Of a stretch of 64,000 nucleotides of DNA, positions 1 to 8,174 are shown piece by piece (position 1 is the stretch's first letter; each line of letters begins with the position of its first letter). The stretch lies in NCBI RefSeq assembly GCF_026339995.1, contig NZ_JAPEPT010000002.1, positions 1,183,501 to 1,247,500 on the forward strand. Direction: 5' to 3'. The position numbers and the translations under genes are program-made. A model generated the notes under the pieces. That model was not told the DNA's origin. It did not search any database and saw nothing but the letters and a program-made list of their open reading frames with translations. This DNA is from Streptomyces sp. NBC_01481 (GTDB lineage Bacteria > Actinomycetota > Actinomycetes > Streptomycetales > Streptomycetaceae).

Positions 1-1
1 C

Positions 2-907
2 GGTGAGCAGTTCGACGAATGGATCGCCGGTTACGGTTACGACACCACGAGCGATGCCTACCAGGTTCCCAGCTTCCTCATCGCCCTGTTCTCACACAGG
101 GAAGGGTCGTCACGGAAGAGAAAGCCCAGCGATTGCAATTGCTTCCCCGCGGGCACCGATGTCCTCCTGCCGTACGGCCGCACCAAGGACATCGAGAACG
201 TCCAAGTGGGCGACCGGGTCGTCGCGACCGACCCTGAAACAGGTGAGTCCGGCCCACGACCCGTCACACGACTGATCACCACGGACGACGACAAGCAGTT
301 CAACACACTGTTCATCGCCACCCCGCGGGGCATTGAGTCCCTGACGGCGACCCGCGAGCATCCCTTCTGGTCCCCCTCCCAGCGCCGTTGGGTCGAGGCA
401 CAGGGGCTCGAGCCAGGCATGACGCTGCTCACCGAGCAGAGCGAGACCGTCATCCTGACAGGGAACCGTGCCTTCAGTCAGACAGCGCGGACGTACAACC
501 TCACGGTCGCCGGCCTTCATACCTACTTTGTGCTGGCGGGCGCTACACCGGTACTGGTTCACAATGCAGGCTGCACCAAGGCGAAGCCGAAGCTCTCGGA
601 CAAGAATCCAATCATCAACAAGGAGCTGCGGGACCAGTACGAGGAAGTTCTGGCCGGACGCGGCACGCCTCGGCCGGGCAGCGGTCCAGGTGGGCTTGAC
701 ATCTATCAGGCGGACGCCCTCCCCACCCGCCAGAAAGCGCAGTGGAAGGGGTCTGTGATTTACGATGTTCCAGGCACCAACCATCGAGTTCTGAAGAGGC
801 CGGACGGAAAGCTCGGATTCATCTGGAAGCACGATTACAAGAAGCCGCGCCTCTTCCCCGGGCCTTGGTACAAGGACGGTGGCGACGTCCCCGATCTCAA
901 GCCGTAA
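2..907 (+). CDS. Polymorphic toxin C-terminus: pretoxin Hint domain plus barnase-like ribonuclease domain (5' partial)
   Basis: The frame is open from the window edge, so the N-terminal delivery part lies outside. A Hint (intein-like autoprocessing) domain begins at the Cys of CNCFPAGTDVLL (coded near 150) and ends with the diagnostic VLVHN near 560. The last ~110 residues are the toxin proper. It contains the stretch VPGTNHRVL, an RPDGK turn and a WKHDYKK His, resembling the C-terminal catalytic half of barnase/RNase N1 enzymes, although the usual catalytic Glu is not obvious. The barstar-type gene 78 bp downstream supports ribonuclease activity. In this family the Hint domain releases the C-terminal toxin. 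Sure of the toxin architecture, moderately sure of RNase. Confidence 0.8.
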   Translation, partial: GEQFDEWIAGYGYDTTSDAYQVPSFLIALFSHREGSSRKRKPSDCNCFPAGTDVLLPYGRTKDIENVQVGDRVVATDPETGESGPRPVTRLITTDDDKQFNTLFIATPRGIESLTATREHPFWSPSQRRWVEAQGLEPGMTLLTEQSETVILTGNRAFSQTARTYNLTVAGLHTYFVLAGATPVLVHNAGCTKAKPKLSDKNPIINKELRDQYEEVLAGRGTPRPGSGPGGLDIYQADALPTRQKAQWKGSVIYDVPGTNHRVLKRPDGKLGFIWKHDYKKPRLFPGPWYKDGGDVPDLKP

Positions 908-985
908 ATTCTGAACCGATGGGCAGGTGCGGCGTGGCGCCGTACCTGCCCGTCTCTCTCTCGTGTTAATTGGAAGTGAGGTCCT

Positions 986-1726
986 GTGAGCAGTCGAGTC
1001 CTTGACGGATGCTACTCAATATATTCAGTTGACGACACGCAAGAGTTGTTTGTTGCCGGTGATCTGGTTGACTTCTTCGTCGACTCCGAGGATTCATGGC
1101 GAACTTTCCTCGCAGTGAGAAACCGCATGAGTGAGAGTCATGTCCCCCGTGAAGTCGCCGACCTTGAGATCAGAGTCCTCGATTCTCACGGCGAGACGAT
1201 CGGCTCCTACTCGTTGAGCGATGTGCACCTGACGGAGACTGAATACGACGGTGGCAGCGCTCTGCGACTCTCCGGATACGTATTGGACCTTCCCCATCCA
1301 CACGCACCCGCAGCCTGGGCGCGGTGGCGTGAAGGAGCCGAACCCGGCCCTAACGCCTGGGTTGATCTCTCCCCGGATGAACGAGATGCCTGGCTCGACT
1401 GCGCCCGTCTCCACAGCGACCTGGTGACATTCCCTGCCGATGCCGGGCCGGACTCCTACGGTGGCACCTTCTCATTGGATGGCAGCCACATCACTGATCG
1501 GGCCGGTCTCTACTGCGCTTTCGGTGAAGCCCTGCGCGGCCCCGGCGGTTACTTCGGGTCAACCCTGGATGCGCTGAGAGATTGTCTCGGTGGGGGATTT
1601 GGCGTGCGTCCACCGTTCACACTGCACTGGCGATCAGTGGATACCGCTCGCACGCATCTCGGCGAAGCGTATGTAGATATGTTTCTGAACGCGCTGCGCT
1701 CCGCGAACGTCTCGGTCATCCTCTGA
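986..1726 (+). CDS. Barstar-family immunity protein with N-terminal extension
   Basis: A 246-residue protein. The last ~90 residues match barstar: DGSHITDRAGLYCAFGEAL, then GPGGYFGSTLDALRDCL, a hydrophobic strand and a C-terminal beta strand. Barstar plugs the barnase active site, so this gene should protect the cell or its kin from the toxin encoded just upstream. The first ~150 residues are not barstar and were not recognised; a separate binding domain is possible. The start is GTG, chosen because GGAAGTGAGG lies just upstream. The two genes are probably co-transcribed. Confidence 0.85.
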   Translation: MSSRVLDGCYSIYSVDDTQELFVAGDLVDFFVDSEDSWRTFLAVRNRMSESHVPREVADLEIRVLDSHGETIGSYSLSDVHLTETEYDGGSALRLSGYVLDLPHPHAPAAWARWREGAEPGPNAWVDLSPDERDAWLDCARLHSDLVTFPADAGPDSYGGTFSLDGSHITDRAGLYCAFGEALRGPGGYFGSTLDALRDCLGGGFGVRPPFTLHWRSVDTARTHLGEAYVDMFLNALRSANVSVIL

Positions 1727-1807
1727 GGGGAGGACCCCACGCCCTGCCGTGCGAACGCATTCATCGCCCAGGCCCGGGGGCAGGACCCACCTGTGCCGCC
1801 TCGTTTC

Positions 1808-1838
1808 GGGGTGCCGCAGGTGGCACCTGCGGCGCCCC
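1808..1838. terminator. Bidirectional hairpin terminator between convergent genes
   Basis: Two 14-nt arms (1808-1821 and 1825-1838, GGGGTGCCGCAGGT and partner) pair with one mismatch around a 3-nt loop. The hairpin lies between the convergent immunity and metalloprotease genes. Confidence 0.65.
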
Positions 1839-1885
1839 TTGAAGTGAGGAGCGTTTGCTGCCTCAGGTGTTGCCTGTGTTACGCC

Positions 1886-2707
1886 TCAGGACTCGGCTCC
1901 GCCGAGCGCGCCCCTGTCGATGCCGGGTGCCGTCGTGGCGAAGGGGGTCTTGGCGGCCGGGGCGGGCAGGGTCCAGTTCACCGCGAGCTGCTTGAGGCCA
2001 GGTGTCTCGAGCGACGTGAACTTGCCCCCGCCGTCCGCCGTGGTGTAGCCGCCATTGGGCGAGCACATCAGAGGCCGGTACTTCTTCGGGGTCAGCGGGC
2101 ACTCGAAGTCGGCCGTCTTGCCATCATGGTTGAGGTCTTTGTTCGGGTGGTCCAGGCCGACCATGTGGCCGATCTCGTGGTTGATGGCGTTGTTGAGAAT
2201 GGCCGCGTTGGTGGTCTTGTTGCCGCTGAACCAGTCGGGCCTCGACCAGTACTCCGTGTCGATCCACGACCATCCGCCCCACACGCTGTGGTCACCGGTG
2301 TTGTAGCAGTGCCACGCGCGGGACATGCCCCGCTTGCCGTCGAACGGGCGGTACTTGGTGCCCAGCGTCAGGACGTGGCGTGGCTGGGCCGCGCACCTTT
2401 CGGGGGAGGCCTTGAGGGCCGTCGAGACGTTGAACTTGATGCCGGTCACGGAGGTGAGCTGCGCCGCGGCCTGTTTGGCGGTGGGGCCGAGCTTGGTCCG
2501 GGCGTCGGCGCCGGCGAACTGGATCGTGTATCCGGTGCCGTCCCCCGACAGGGAATGGATGCCGGGAAGTGCCTTGCAGCCGTTGCCCGAATAGACCTGG
2601 GTGGCCGCGGTGTTGGCGGCGTCGGCAGTGGTGGCGGGAAGGAGCAGGGCGAACGCCGCGCCGGCGGCTATGGCGCTGAGCTTGCGCCTCAGGCCGGTGT
2701 ATTTCAT
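1886..2707 (-). CDS. Secreted zinc metalloprotease (metzincin-type motif)
   Basis: A 273-residue exported protein with a Sec signal peptide (basic MKYTGLRRK, a hydrophobic stretch, and a probable cut after TADA near residue 30). The zinc site HEIGHMVGLDH is at residues 177-187, the extended HExxHxxGxxH motif with Glu178 as general base. Four or more Cys outside the signal suggest disulphides. The motif supports an extracellular peptidase of the matrixin/snapalysin style; the substrate is unknown. The ATG is preceded by an AGGGGGA-like ribosome site on the minus strand. It stands alone and is convergent with the immunity gene. Confidence 0.85.
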   Translation of the reverse strand: MKYTGLRRKLSAIAAGAAFALLLPATTADAANTAATQVYSGNGCKALPGIHSLSGDGTGYTIQFAGADARTKLGPTAKQAAAQLTSVTGIKFNVSTALKASPERCAAQPRHVLTLGTKYRPFDGKRGMSRAWHCYNTGDHSVWGGWSWIDTEYWSRPDWFSGNKTTNAAILNNAINHEIGHMVGLDHPNKDLNHDGKTADFECPLTPKKYRPLMCSPNGGYTTADGGGKFTSLETPGLKQLAVNWTLPAPAAKTPFATTAPGIDRGALGGAES

Positions 2708-2914
2708 GAAGGGTCCCCCATGGTCTTCGTTGTGTCCGATGTGCGCGACTCATGGGGGCACTCTCAGGCTCGGCTCAACACACCCGGCCCCCCACCGAGT
2801 TGCTCCGGAAAGACCCTACAGGCCAGAGCTTTACACACCGTCAGGGCCTGTACAGAAGGAAGTCCACGGGGGGTCGGCGGGATCGGTCGTCGGGCGGCCC
2901 GGCGCGGATGGGAT

Positions 2915-3025
2915 ACGCACGGTGTCGCCCGCCAAGGCACAGTTGCGCAAGCCCTACGTCTGGGGCGGCACGGGGCCGCGCGGGTTCGACTGCTCGGGCC
3001 CTGTGCCGCCAGCGGTGTCTGGTCC
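2915..3025 (+). pseudogene. NlpC/P60 cysteine peptidase remnant
   Basis: Frame 3 encodes KAQLRKPYVWGGTGPRGFDC followed by SGP, the signature around the catalytic Cys of NlpC/P60 cell-wall hydrolases (normally KPYVWGG..GPxxFDCSG). No start, signal or downstream His/Asn part exists, and the fragment runs directly into the 3' end of the opposing methyltransferase gene. It is a scar of a lost endopeptidase gene. The rest of the 2708-3025 gap shows nothing else. Confidence 0.7.
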
Positions 3026-3694
3026 TCAGTCGGGGCGCTTGGCCATGACGACTACACCCGGCCCGCTCTGCTCATCTGCAGGGAGCCGGAGTTCGGCGAC
3101 CGGGCGCAGCCCGGCCTGCTCGATCAGGTCCACGAGCTGTTCCGGCCGCCATTTGTGCGTCGTCCAACGAACGGGTACTCCTCCGTATGCCTCGGTGCGC
3201 ACCGCGTCTTCGTCGCCGACGTGTGTTGCGGTGATGAAGTGTCCGCCTGGCTTCAGGGCGCGCGCGAACAGGGCGAGGACCTGAGGCAGGACGTCGCGGG
3301 GGAGGTTGAACAGTGACCACCACCCGAGCACGCCGCCAAGGGATGCTTCACCAAGATTGAGATCGGTGGCAGAGGCGACACCGAAGCGGCATTGCGGATG
3401 AAGACGGCGTGCGTTCTCGATCATGCGAGGGGAGAGGTCTACCCCGGACACGTCGAGTCCGCGTTCGGCCAGGTAGGCGGTCACCGTTCCGGGTCCGCAG
3501 CCGACGTCCAGGACAGGCCCGAGTTCGCCCACGGTGTCGGCGAAGGCGTCGATTGAAGCCTTGAGCCAGGGGTGGGTACGGATGTCGCCGAATCCCGTCG
3601 TCAGCACCATGTGGGCGTAGTTGTCGGCCACCCGGTCATAGGACTCACGTACCACGTCGAGATCGGCTGGGCGGTCAATATGGTGTGTGCGCAT
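3026..3694 (-). CDS. Class I SAM-dependent methyltransferase
   Basis: A Rossmann-fold methyltransferase of about 222 residues. Motif I is VLDVGCGPGTVTAYL, followed by the acidic post-I GVDLSP and a Methyltransf_11/25-like core (LGGVLGWWSLFNL, LKPGGHFI). The substrate cannot be read from the sequence; small-molecule O/N/C-methylation is usual for this size. An upstream in-frame ATG (3745) would add 17 residues poorly conserved in type, so the ATG at 3694 is preferred. It is divergent from the flavin monooxygenase gene, with ~200 bp between. Confidence 0.85.
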   Translation of the reverse strand: MRTHHIDRPADLDVVRESYDRVADNYAHMVLTTGFGDIRTHPWLKASIDAFADTVGELGPVLDVGCGPGTVTAYLAERGLDVSGVDLSPRMIENARRLHPQCRFGVASATDLNLGEASLGGVLGWWSLFNLPRDVLPQVLALFARALKPGGHFITATHVGDEDAVRTEAYGGVPVRWTTHKWRPEQLVDLIEQAGLRPVAELRLPADEQSGPGVVVMAKRPD

Positions 3695-3898
3695 CAGCCA
3701 ACGATAGGACTGCACAACGGGCTTGCGGCTGGTACGACGGCCCACAGTTGTCGAGCGAGAGTCGCGGCGATGCGGACGCTGTCGGTCGCATGTCGGTGGC
3801 TGTCGGTCCGTGCTAGGCGGCGTGTCGGTGGGGTCTGGAACCTTTCAGGAGATCCTGCCGGTGCCCGTCCGGCAGGCATGCGACAGCAAGGAACCACC

Positions 3899-5032
3899 AT
3901 GACCACTGACGTCACGATCATCGGTGCCGGACTCGGCGGCCTTACGCTCGCCCGCGTCCTGCACGTCCACGGCATCCCGGCCACGGTCTACGAGGCGGAG
4001 GTCTCTCCGACGGCGCGTGCGCAGGGCGGGATGCTCGACATCCACGAGGACAGCGGACAGCCTGCTTTGCGGTCGGCCGGCCTGATGGACGAGTTCCGTA
4101 GCCTCATCCTGGAGGGCCGCCAGTCGATACGGGTTCTCGACCGGGACGGGACCGTCCTGTTCGATCATGCCGACGACGGTACGGGTGGCAACCCCGAGGT
4201 GCTGCGCGGCGAGCTGCGGCAGATGCTCCTCGACTCGCTCCCGGCCGGCACCGTCCGGTGGGGCCGCAAGGTCGGCGGTACCCGTGCCCTCGGCGAGGGC
4301 CGCCACGAGGTGACCTTCGCCGACGGCACCACCGTCACCACCGGCCTGCTGGTCGGCGCGGACGGCGCGTGGTCCCGAGTCCGGCCACTGCTTTCCAACG
4401 CGGCACCCGAGTACATCGGCATGTCGGGCGTCGAGATCTGCCTGTTCGACGCCGACACCCGGCACCCGGCCGGAGCGAAAGCGGTCGGCGGCGGGTCGCT
4501 GTTCGCGCTCGCGCCGGGCAAGGGACTCCTGGCTCACCGGGAGAGGGGCGGCACCCTGCACACCTACGTGATGCTCGCCCGGCCGCGGGACTGGTTCGCG
4601 AACATCGACTTCACCGATTCCGCCGCGGCCACCGTGCGGATCGCGCGGGAGTTTGACGGCTGGGCACCGGAACTCACCGCGCTGATCGCCGACGGAGACA
4701 CCGCACCGGCCCTGCGGCCCCTCTACGCCCTGCCCGTCGAGCACCGGTGGGAGCGGGTGCCGGGGGTGACCCTGCTCGGCGACGCCGCCCACCTCTCGCT
4801 CCCGAACGGCGAGGGCGCCAACCTGGCCATGTACGACGGCGCCGAACTGGGCAAGGCCCTCGCCGCGCACCCCGAGGACGCCGAGGCCGCGCTCACCGAG
4901 TACGAGCAGGCCATGTTCACCCGCAGCGCCGCGGCCGCCACCGAAGGCACCCAGGTCCACGAGATGTTCTACGGAGCAGGCGCACCCCACAGCCTGATCG
5001 ACATGTTCACCGGCCACGAGCAGACCCCGTGA
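3899..5032 (+). CDS. FAD-dependent aromatic-ring-type monooxygenase (TetX-like)
   Basis: A 377-residue class A flavin monooxygenase. The N-terminal dinucleotide motif is TIIGAGLGGLTLARVL (residues 5-20). GADGAWSRVR, the DG motif, lies near residue 160, and GDAAHLSLPNGEGANLAM binds the FAD ribityl/pyrophosphate near 300. The length and the PNGEGANLAM variant match the TetX/FAD-binding monooxygenase group, which hydroxylates or inactivates aromatic compounds, including tetracyclines. The substrate is unknown. The ATG follows AAGGAACCACC, a reasonable ribosome site. The intergenic region with the divergent methyltransferase has four TGTCGGT copies (3780-3829). Confidence 0.88.
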   Translation: MTTDVTIIGAGLGGLTLARVLHVHGIPATVYEAEVSPTARAQGGMLDIHEDSGQPALRSAGLMDEFRSLILEGRQSIRVLDRDGTVLFDHADDGTGGNPEVLRGELRQMLLDSLPAGTVRWGRKVGGTRALGEGRHEVTFADGTTVTTGLLVGADGAWSRVRPLLSNAAPEYIGMSGVEICLFDADTRHPAGAKAVGGGSLFALAPGKGLLAHRERGGTLHTYVMLARPRDWFANIDFTDSAAATVRIAREFDGWAPELTALIADGDTAPALRPLYALPVEHRWERVPGVTLLGDAAHLSLPNGEGANLAMYDGAELGKALAAHPEDAEAALTEYEQAMFTRSAAAATEGTQVHEMFYGAGAPHSLIDMFTGHEQTP

Positions 5033-5121
5033 GACGCCGGGTCGCGTAGCGGACGCAGGGCGCTGGCGGTGGCCTCGACGGGAGGAGCGGTCCGGCAGAC
5101 ACCGCCCGCCGAGCCAGTCGG

Positions 5122-7581
5122 CTACGCCCCGTACCTCCGGGCCACCACCCGCCAGGACACCTCCAGCAGCACCGCCCCCGCCGCCGCGATCCCCACCGCA
5201 ATCCACGGCAGGACCGCTCCCACCAGCTTCAGCGCGAAGAAGTCCTGGAGCCACGGCACGATCAGCACGATCAGGAAGCACGCCGCCATCGCCGCCACCA
5301 GGCACACCCGCCACCACGTGTATGGCCGGGCGATGATCGCCAGGACCCACATCGAGACCAGGAACAGCGTCAGCGTCGCCGCGCTCGTTTCCGCGTCGAG
5401 GGAGCCGGGGCCGCTGTAGTAGGAGCGCGCGAGCAGGTACGTCGCGAACGTCGTCGCCGCCGCGATCACCCCCGCCGGGATCGCGTACCGCATCACCCTG
5501 CGTACGAACTCCGGCTTCGCGCGTTCCTTGTTCGGGGCCAGCGCCAGGAAGAATGCCGGTACGCCGATCGTCAGCGTGGACAGCAGCGTCAAGTGCCGTG
5601 GCAGGAAGGGGTATTCGACCTGCGAGCAGACCACCAGGATGGCCAGCAGCACGGAGTAGACCGTCTTGGTCAGGAACAGCGTGGCGACCCGCGTGATGTT
5701 GCCGATCACCCGGCGCCCCTCCGCCACCACCGACGGCAGCGTCGCGAAGCTGTTGTTGAGGAGCACAATCTGGGCCACCGCCTTGGTCGCCTCCGAGCCC
5801 GAGCCCATCGAGACGCCGATGTCCGCGTCCTTCAGGGCGAGCACATCGTTCACCCCGTCGCCCGTCATCGCGACCGTGTGGCCGCGTGACTGCAGCGCGC
5901 CGACCATGTCGCGCTTCTGCTGCGGGGTGACCCGGCCGAAGACCGAGTGGGCGTCCAGGGACTCGGCCATCGGGGCCTGTTCGGCAGGCAGTCGGCGTGC
6001 GTCGACCGTGTTCTGGGCGCCGGGCAGGCCGAGTTTCCCGGCCACCGCGCCCACGGACACCGCGTTGTCGCCGGAGATGACCTTGGCGTGGACCTTCTGC
6101 TCGTCGAAGTAGCGCAGTGTGTCGGCCGCGTCCGGGCGCAGTCGCTGTTCCAGGACGACCAGCGCGGTCGGCCGCGCCCCTGCGGTGACGGACGGGGCGT
6201 ACAGTTCGCCGGCGGCCCGGGCGAGCAGCAGCACCCGCAGGCCCTGTTCGTTGAGCTGCTCGATCTCCGCGAGAGCCGCGTCTTCCTGCGGCAGCAGCAC
6301 ATCGGGCGCGCCGAGCAGCCAGGTGGAGCTCTCGCCGTTGCCTTCGCTGAAGCTGGCCCCGCTGTACTTGCGCGCGGACGAGAACGGCAGCGACTCCGTG
6401 CACCGCCAGTCCTCGCTGTCCGGATACGTGTCGATGATCGCCTTCAGGGAGGCGTTGGGCCGCGGGTCGGACTCGCCCAGTGCGCCGAGCACCTTGCGTA
6501 CGTACGGCTCGTCCGCACCGCCCAGCGGCCGCAGCTCCGTGACGTCCATGCCGCCTTCGGTCAGCGTGCCGGTCTTGTCGAGGCAGACGACGTCGACCCG
6601 CGCCAGGCCCTCGATCGCGGGGAGTTCCTGCACCAGGCACTGTTTGCGACCCAGCCGGATGACCCCGATCGCGAAGGCGACGGACGTCAGCAGCACCAGC
6701 CCCTCGGGGATCATCGGCACGATGCCGCCGACGGTCCTGGCCACCGAGTCCTTGAAGTTGTTGTCCTTGACGACCAGCTGGCTGATGACGAGCCCGATCG
6801 CGGTCGGGATCATCATCCAGGTCACGTACTTGAGGATCGTGCTGATACCGCTGCGCAGTTCGGAGTGGACGAGCGTGAACCGGGACGCCTCCTCCGCGAG
6901 TTGTGCCGCGTACGCCTCCCGCCCCACCTTCGTCGCCGTGAACGCGCCGCCGCCCGCGACCACGAAGGACCCCGACATCACCGGATCCCCGGGATGCTTG
7001 ATCACTGGGTCGGCCTCACCCGTCAGCAGCGACTCGTCGATCTCCAGGTTGTCCGCCTCCGCCAGCTCGCCGTCCACGACGACCTTGTCGCCGGGGCCGA
7101 GTTCGACGAGATCGCCGAGGACGATCTCGGAGGTGGAGACTTCCGCGGCGGTGCCGTCCCGCCGTACCTTCGGCCTGGCCTCGCCGATGAGCGCCAGGGA
7201 GTCCAGGGTCTTCTTGGCGCGCAGCTCCTGGATGATGCCGATACCGGTGTTGGCGATGATCACGTAGCCGAAGAGGCTGTCCTGGAACGGCGCGACGCAG
7301 AGCATGATCACCCACAGCACGCCGATGATGGCGTTGAAGCGGGTGAAGACGTTGGCGCGGACGATGTCGACGGTGGAGCGCGAGGAGCGGACGGGTATGT
7401 CGTTGACCTCGCCGCGCGCCACCCGCTCGGCGACCTCCGCCGTCGTCAGCCCCTCGGCCCGTGGCGCAAGCGCCGACTTCGGCGGCTTTCGGGGGTGTAC
7501 GGGATCCAGCTCGGCTCCCGCGTCGATGGCGGGGCCGCCCGGCTCGGGGCCGTCCGTGTCGATCCTCGCCCGCTGCGTCAT
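5122..7581 (-). CDS. P-type cation-transporting ATPase, CtpE-like
   Basis: An 819-residue membrane ATPase. The actuator motif is LTGEADPV (TGES class), the ion-binding membrane helix has PEGL, the phosphorylation site DKTGTLT is near residue 336, and the hinge is TGDGVNDVLALKDADIGVSMG. About ten hydrophobic spans flank these. The N-terminus (GLTTAEVAERVARGEVND) and overall plan resemble mycobacterial CtpE, described as a calcium-uptake pump, rather than heavy-metal pumps: there is no CPx motif and no N-terminal metal domain. Calcium specificity is inferred only. It ends 90 bp from the convergent monooxygenase. Confidence 0.88.
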   Translation of the reverse strand: MTQRARIDTDGPEPGGPAIDAGAELDPVHPRKPPKSALAPRAEGLTTAEVAERVARGEVNDIPVRSSRSTVDIVRANVFTRFNAIIGVLWVIMLCVAPFQDSLFGYVIIANTGIGIIQELRAKKTLDSLALIGEARPKVRRDGTAAEVSTSEIVLGDLVELGPGDKVVVDGELAEADNLEIDESLLTGEADPVIKHPGDPVMSGSFVVAGGGAFTATKVGREAYAAQLAEEASRFTLVHSELRSGISTILKYVTWMMIPTAIGLVISQLVVKDNNFKDSVARTVGGIVPMIPEGLVLLTSVAFAIGVIRLGRKQCLVQELPAIEGLARVDVVCLDKTGTLTEGGMDVTELRPLGGADEPYVRKVLGALGESDPRPNASLKAIIDTYPDSEDWRCTESLPFSSARKYSGASFSEGNGESSTWLLGAPDVLLPQEDAALAEIEQLNEQGLRVLLLARAAGELYAPSVTAGARPTALVVLEQRLRPDAADTLRYFDEQKVHAKVISGDNAVSVGAVAGKLGLPGAQNTVDARRLPAEQAPMAESLDAHSVFGRVTPQQKRDMVGALQSRGHTVAMTGDGVNDVLALKDADIGVSMGSGSEATKAVAQIVLLNNSFATLPSVVAEGRRVIGNITRVATLFLTKTVYSVLLAILVVCSQVEYPFLPRHLTLLSTLTIGVPAFFLALAPNKERAKPEFVRRVMRYAIPAGVIAAATTFATYLLARSYYSGPGSLDAETSAATLTLFLVSMWVLAIIARPYTWWRVCLVAAMAACFLIVLIVPWLQDFFALKLVGAVLPWIAVGIAAAGAVLLEVSWRVVARRYGA

Positions 7582-7687
7582 GGTTTCGACGGTACGGCGG
7601 GAGGGGCAGGTTCACCCGCCGAGTGCGCGGCAGATCAGACCGGGGTAGGAGGCGAATCGTCCTTCGGCAGTACGGGTGCCGTAGGGG

Positions 7688-7993
7688 TCACTTGCTTTCG
7701 TCGCTCGCGGCGGTGGCGTCCTGCTCGTCCGGGGAGGTCTCCGCGGACTCCGCCTTCGCCCGCTTGAGCGCCGCGTCCCGGCCGCGCACGTACCAGATGC
7801 CGATCAGGCCGAGACCGCCGCCGGCCAGGCAGGTCCATACCCACCACATCAGGTCACGGTCGGCGAACCAGTTGTAGAAGGGGATCTGGACGAGGAAGAG
7901 GACGAACCAGAGGATCGTTCCGCCGGTGATGGTGGCGACGACGGGCCCCTCAAGGGGCTCGGGTGCCTCGTGCTTGGGGGTCCACTTCGCCAT
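7688..7993 (-). CDS. DUF2530 two-helix membrane protein
   Basis: A 101-residue protein starting MAKWTPKHEAPEPLEGP, with two transmembrane helices (about 22-42 and 52-70) joined by a short loop (ADRDLMWW) and a polar, acidic C-terminal tail. This is the actinobacterial DUF2530 family, of unknown function, usually found beside purine permease genes as here. Confidence 0.85.
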   Translation of the reverse strand: MAKWTPKHEAPEPLEGPVVATITGGTILWFVLFLVQIPFYNWFADRDLMWWVWTCLAGGGLGLIGIWYVRGRDAALKRAKAESAETSPDEQDATAASDESK

Positions 7994-8174
7994 GCGGCCA
8001 GTCTAGGTTGCCCCGTACCGGCCCCTCTCACCCCGGTGGGCCTCTGACCTCAGGGGTCTACGCGCGGAGATACCGCAATCCGCCTTATACGTTCATACTG
8101 AAGCGGTTTGCGTCCGACTGGTTTTATTCGTAGGAACGTCTAAAATCGGCCAAAAATGATCGACGAGGTCTCGC

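Noticed and set aside
8000..8174. Possible purine riboswitch before the NCS2 permease
   Set aside because: None of the conserved junction sequence of the purine aptamer is visible.
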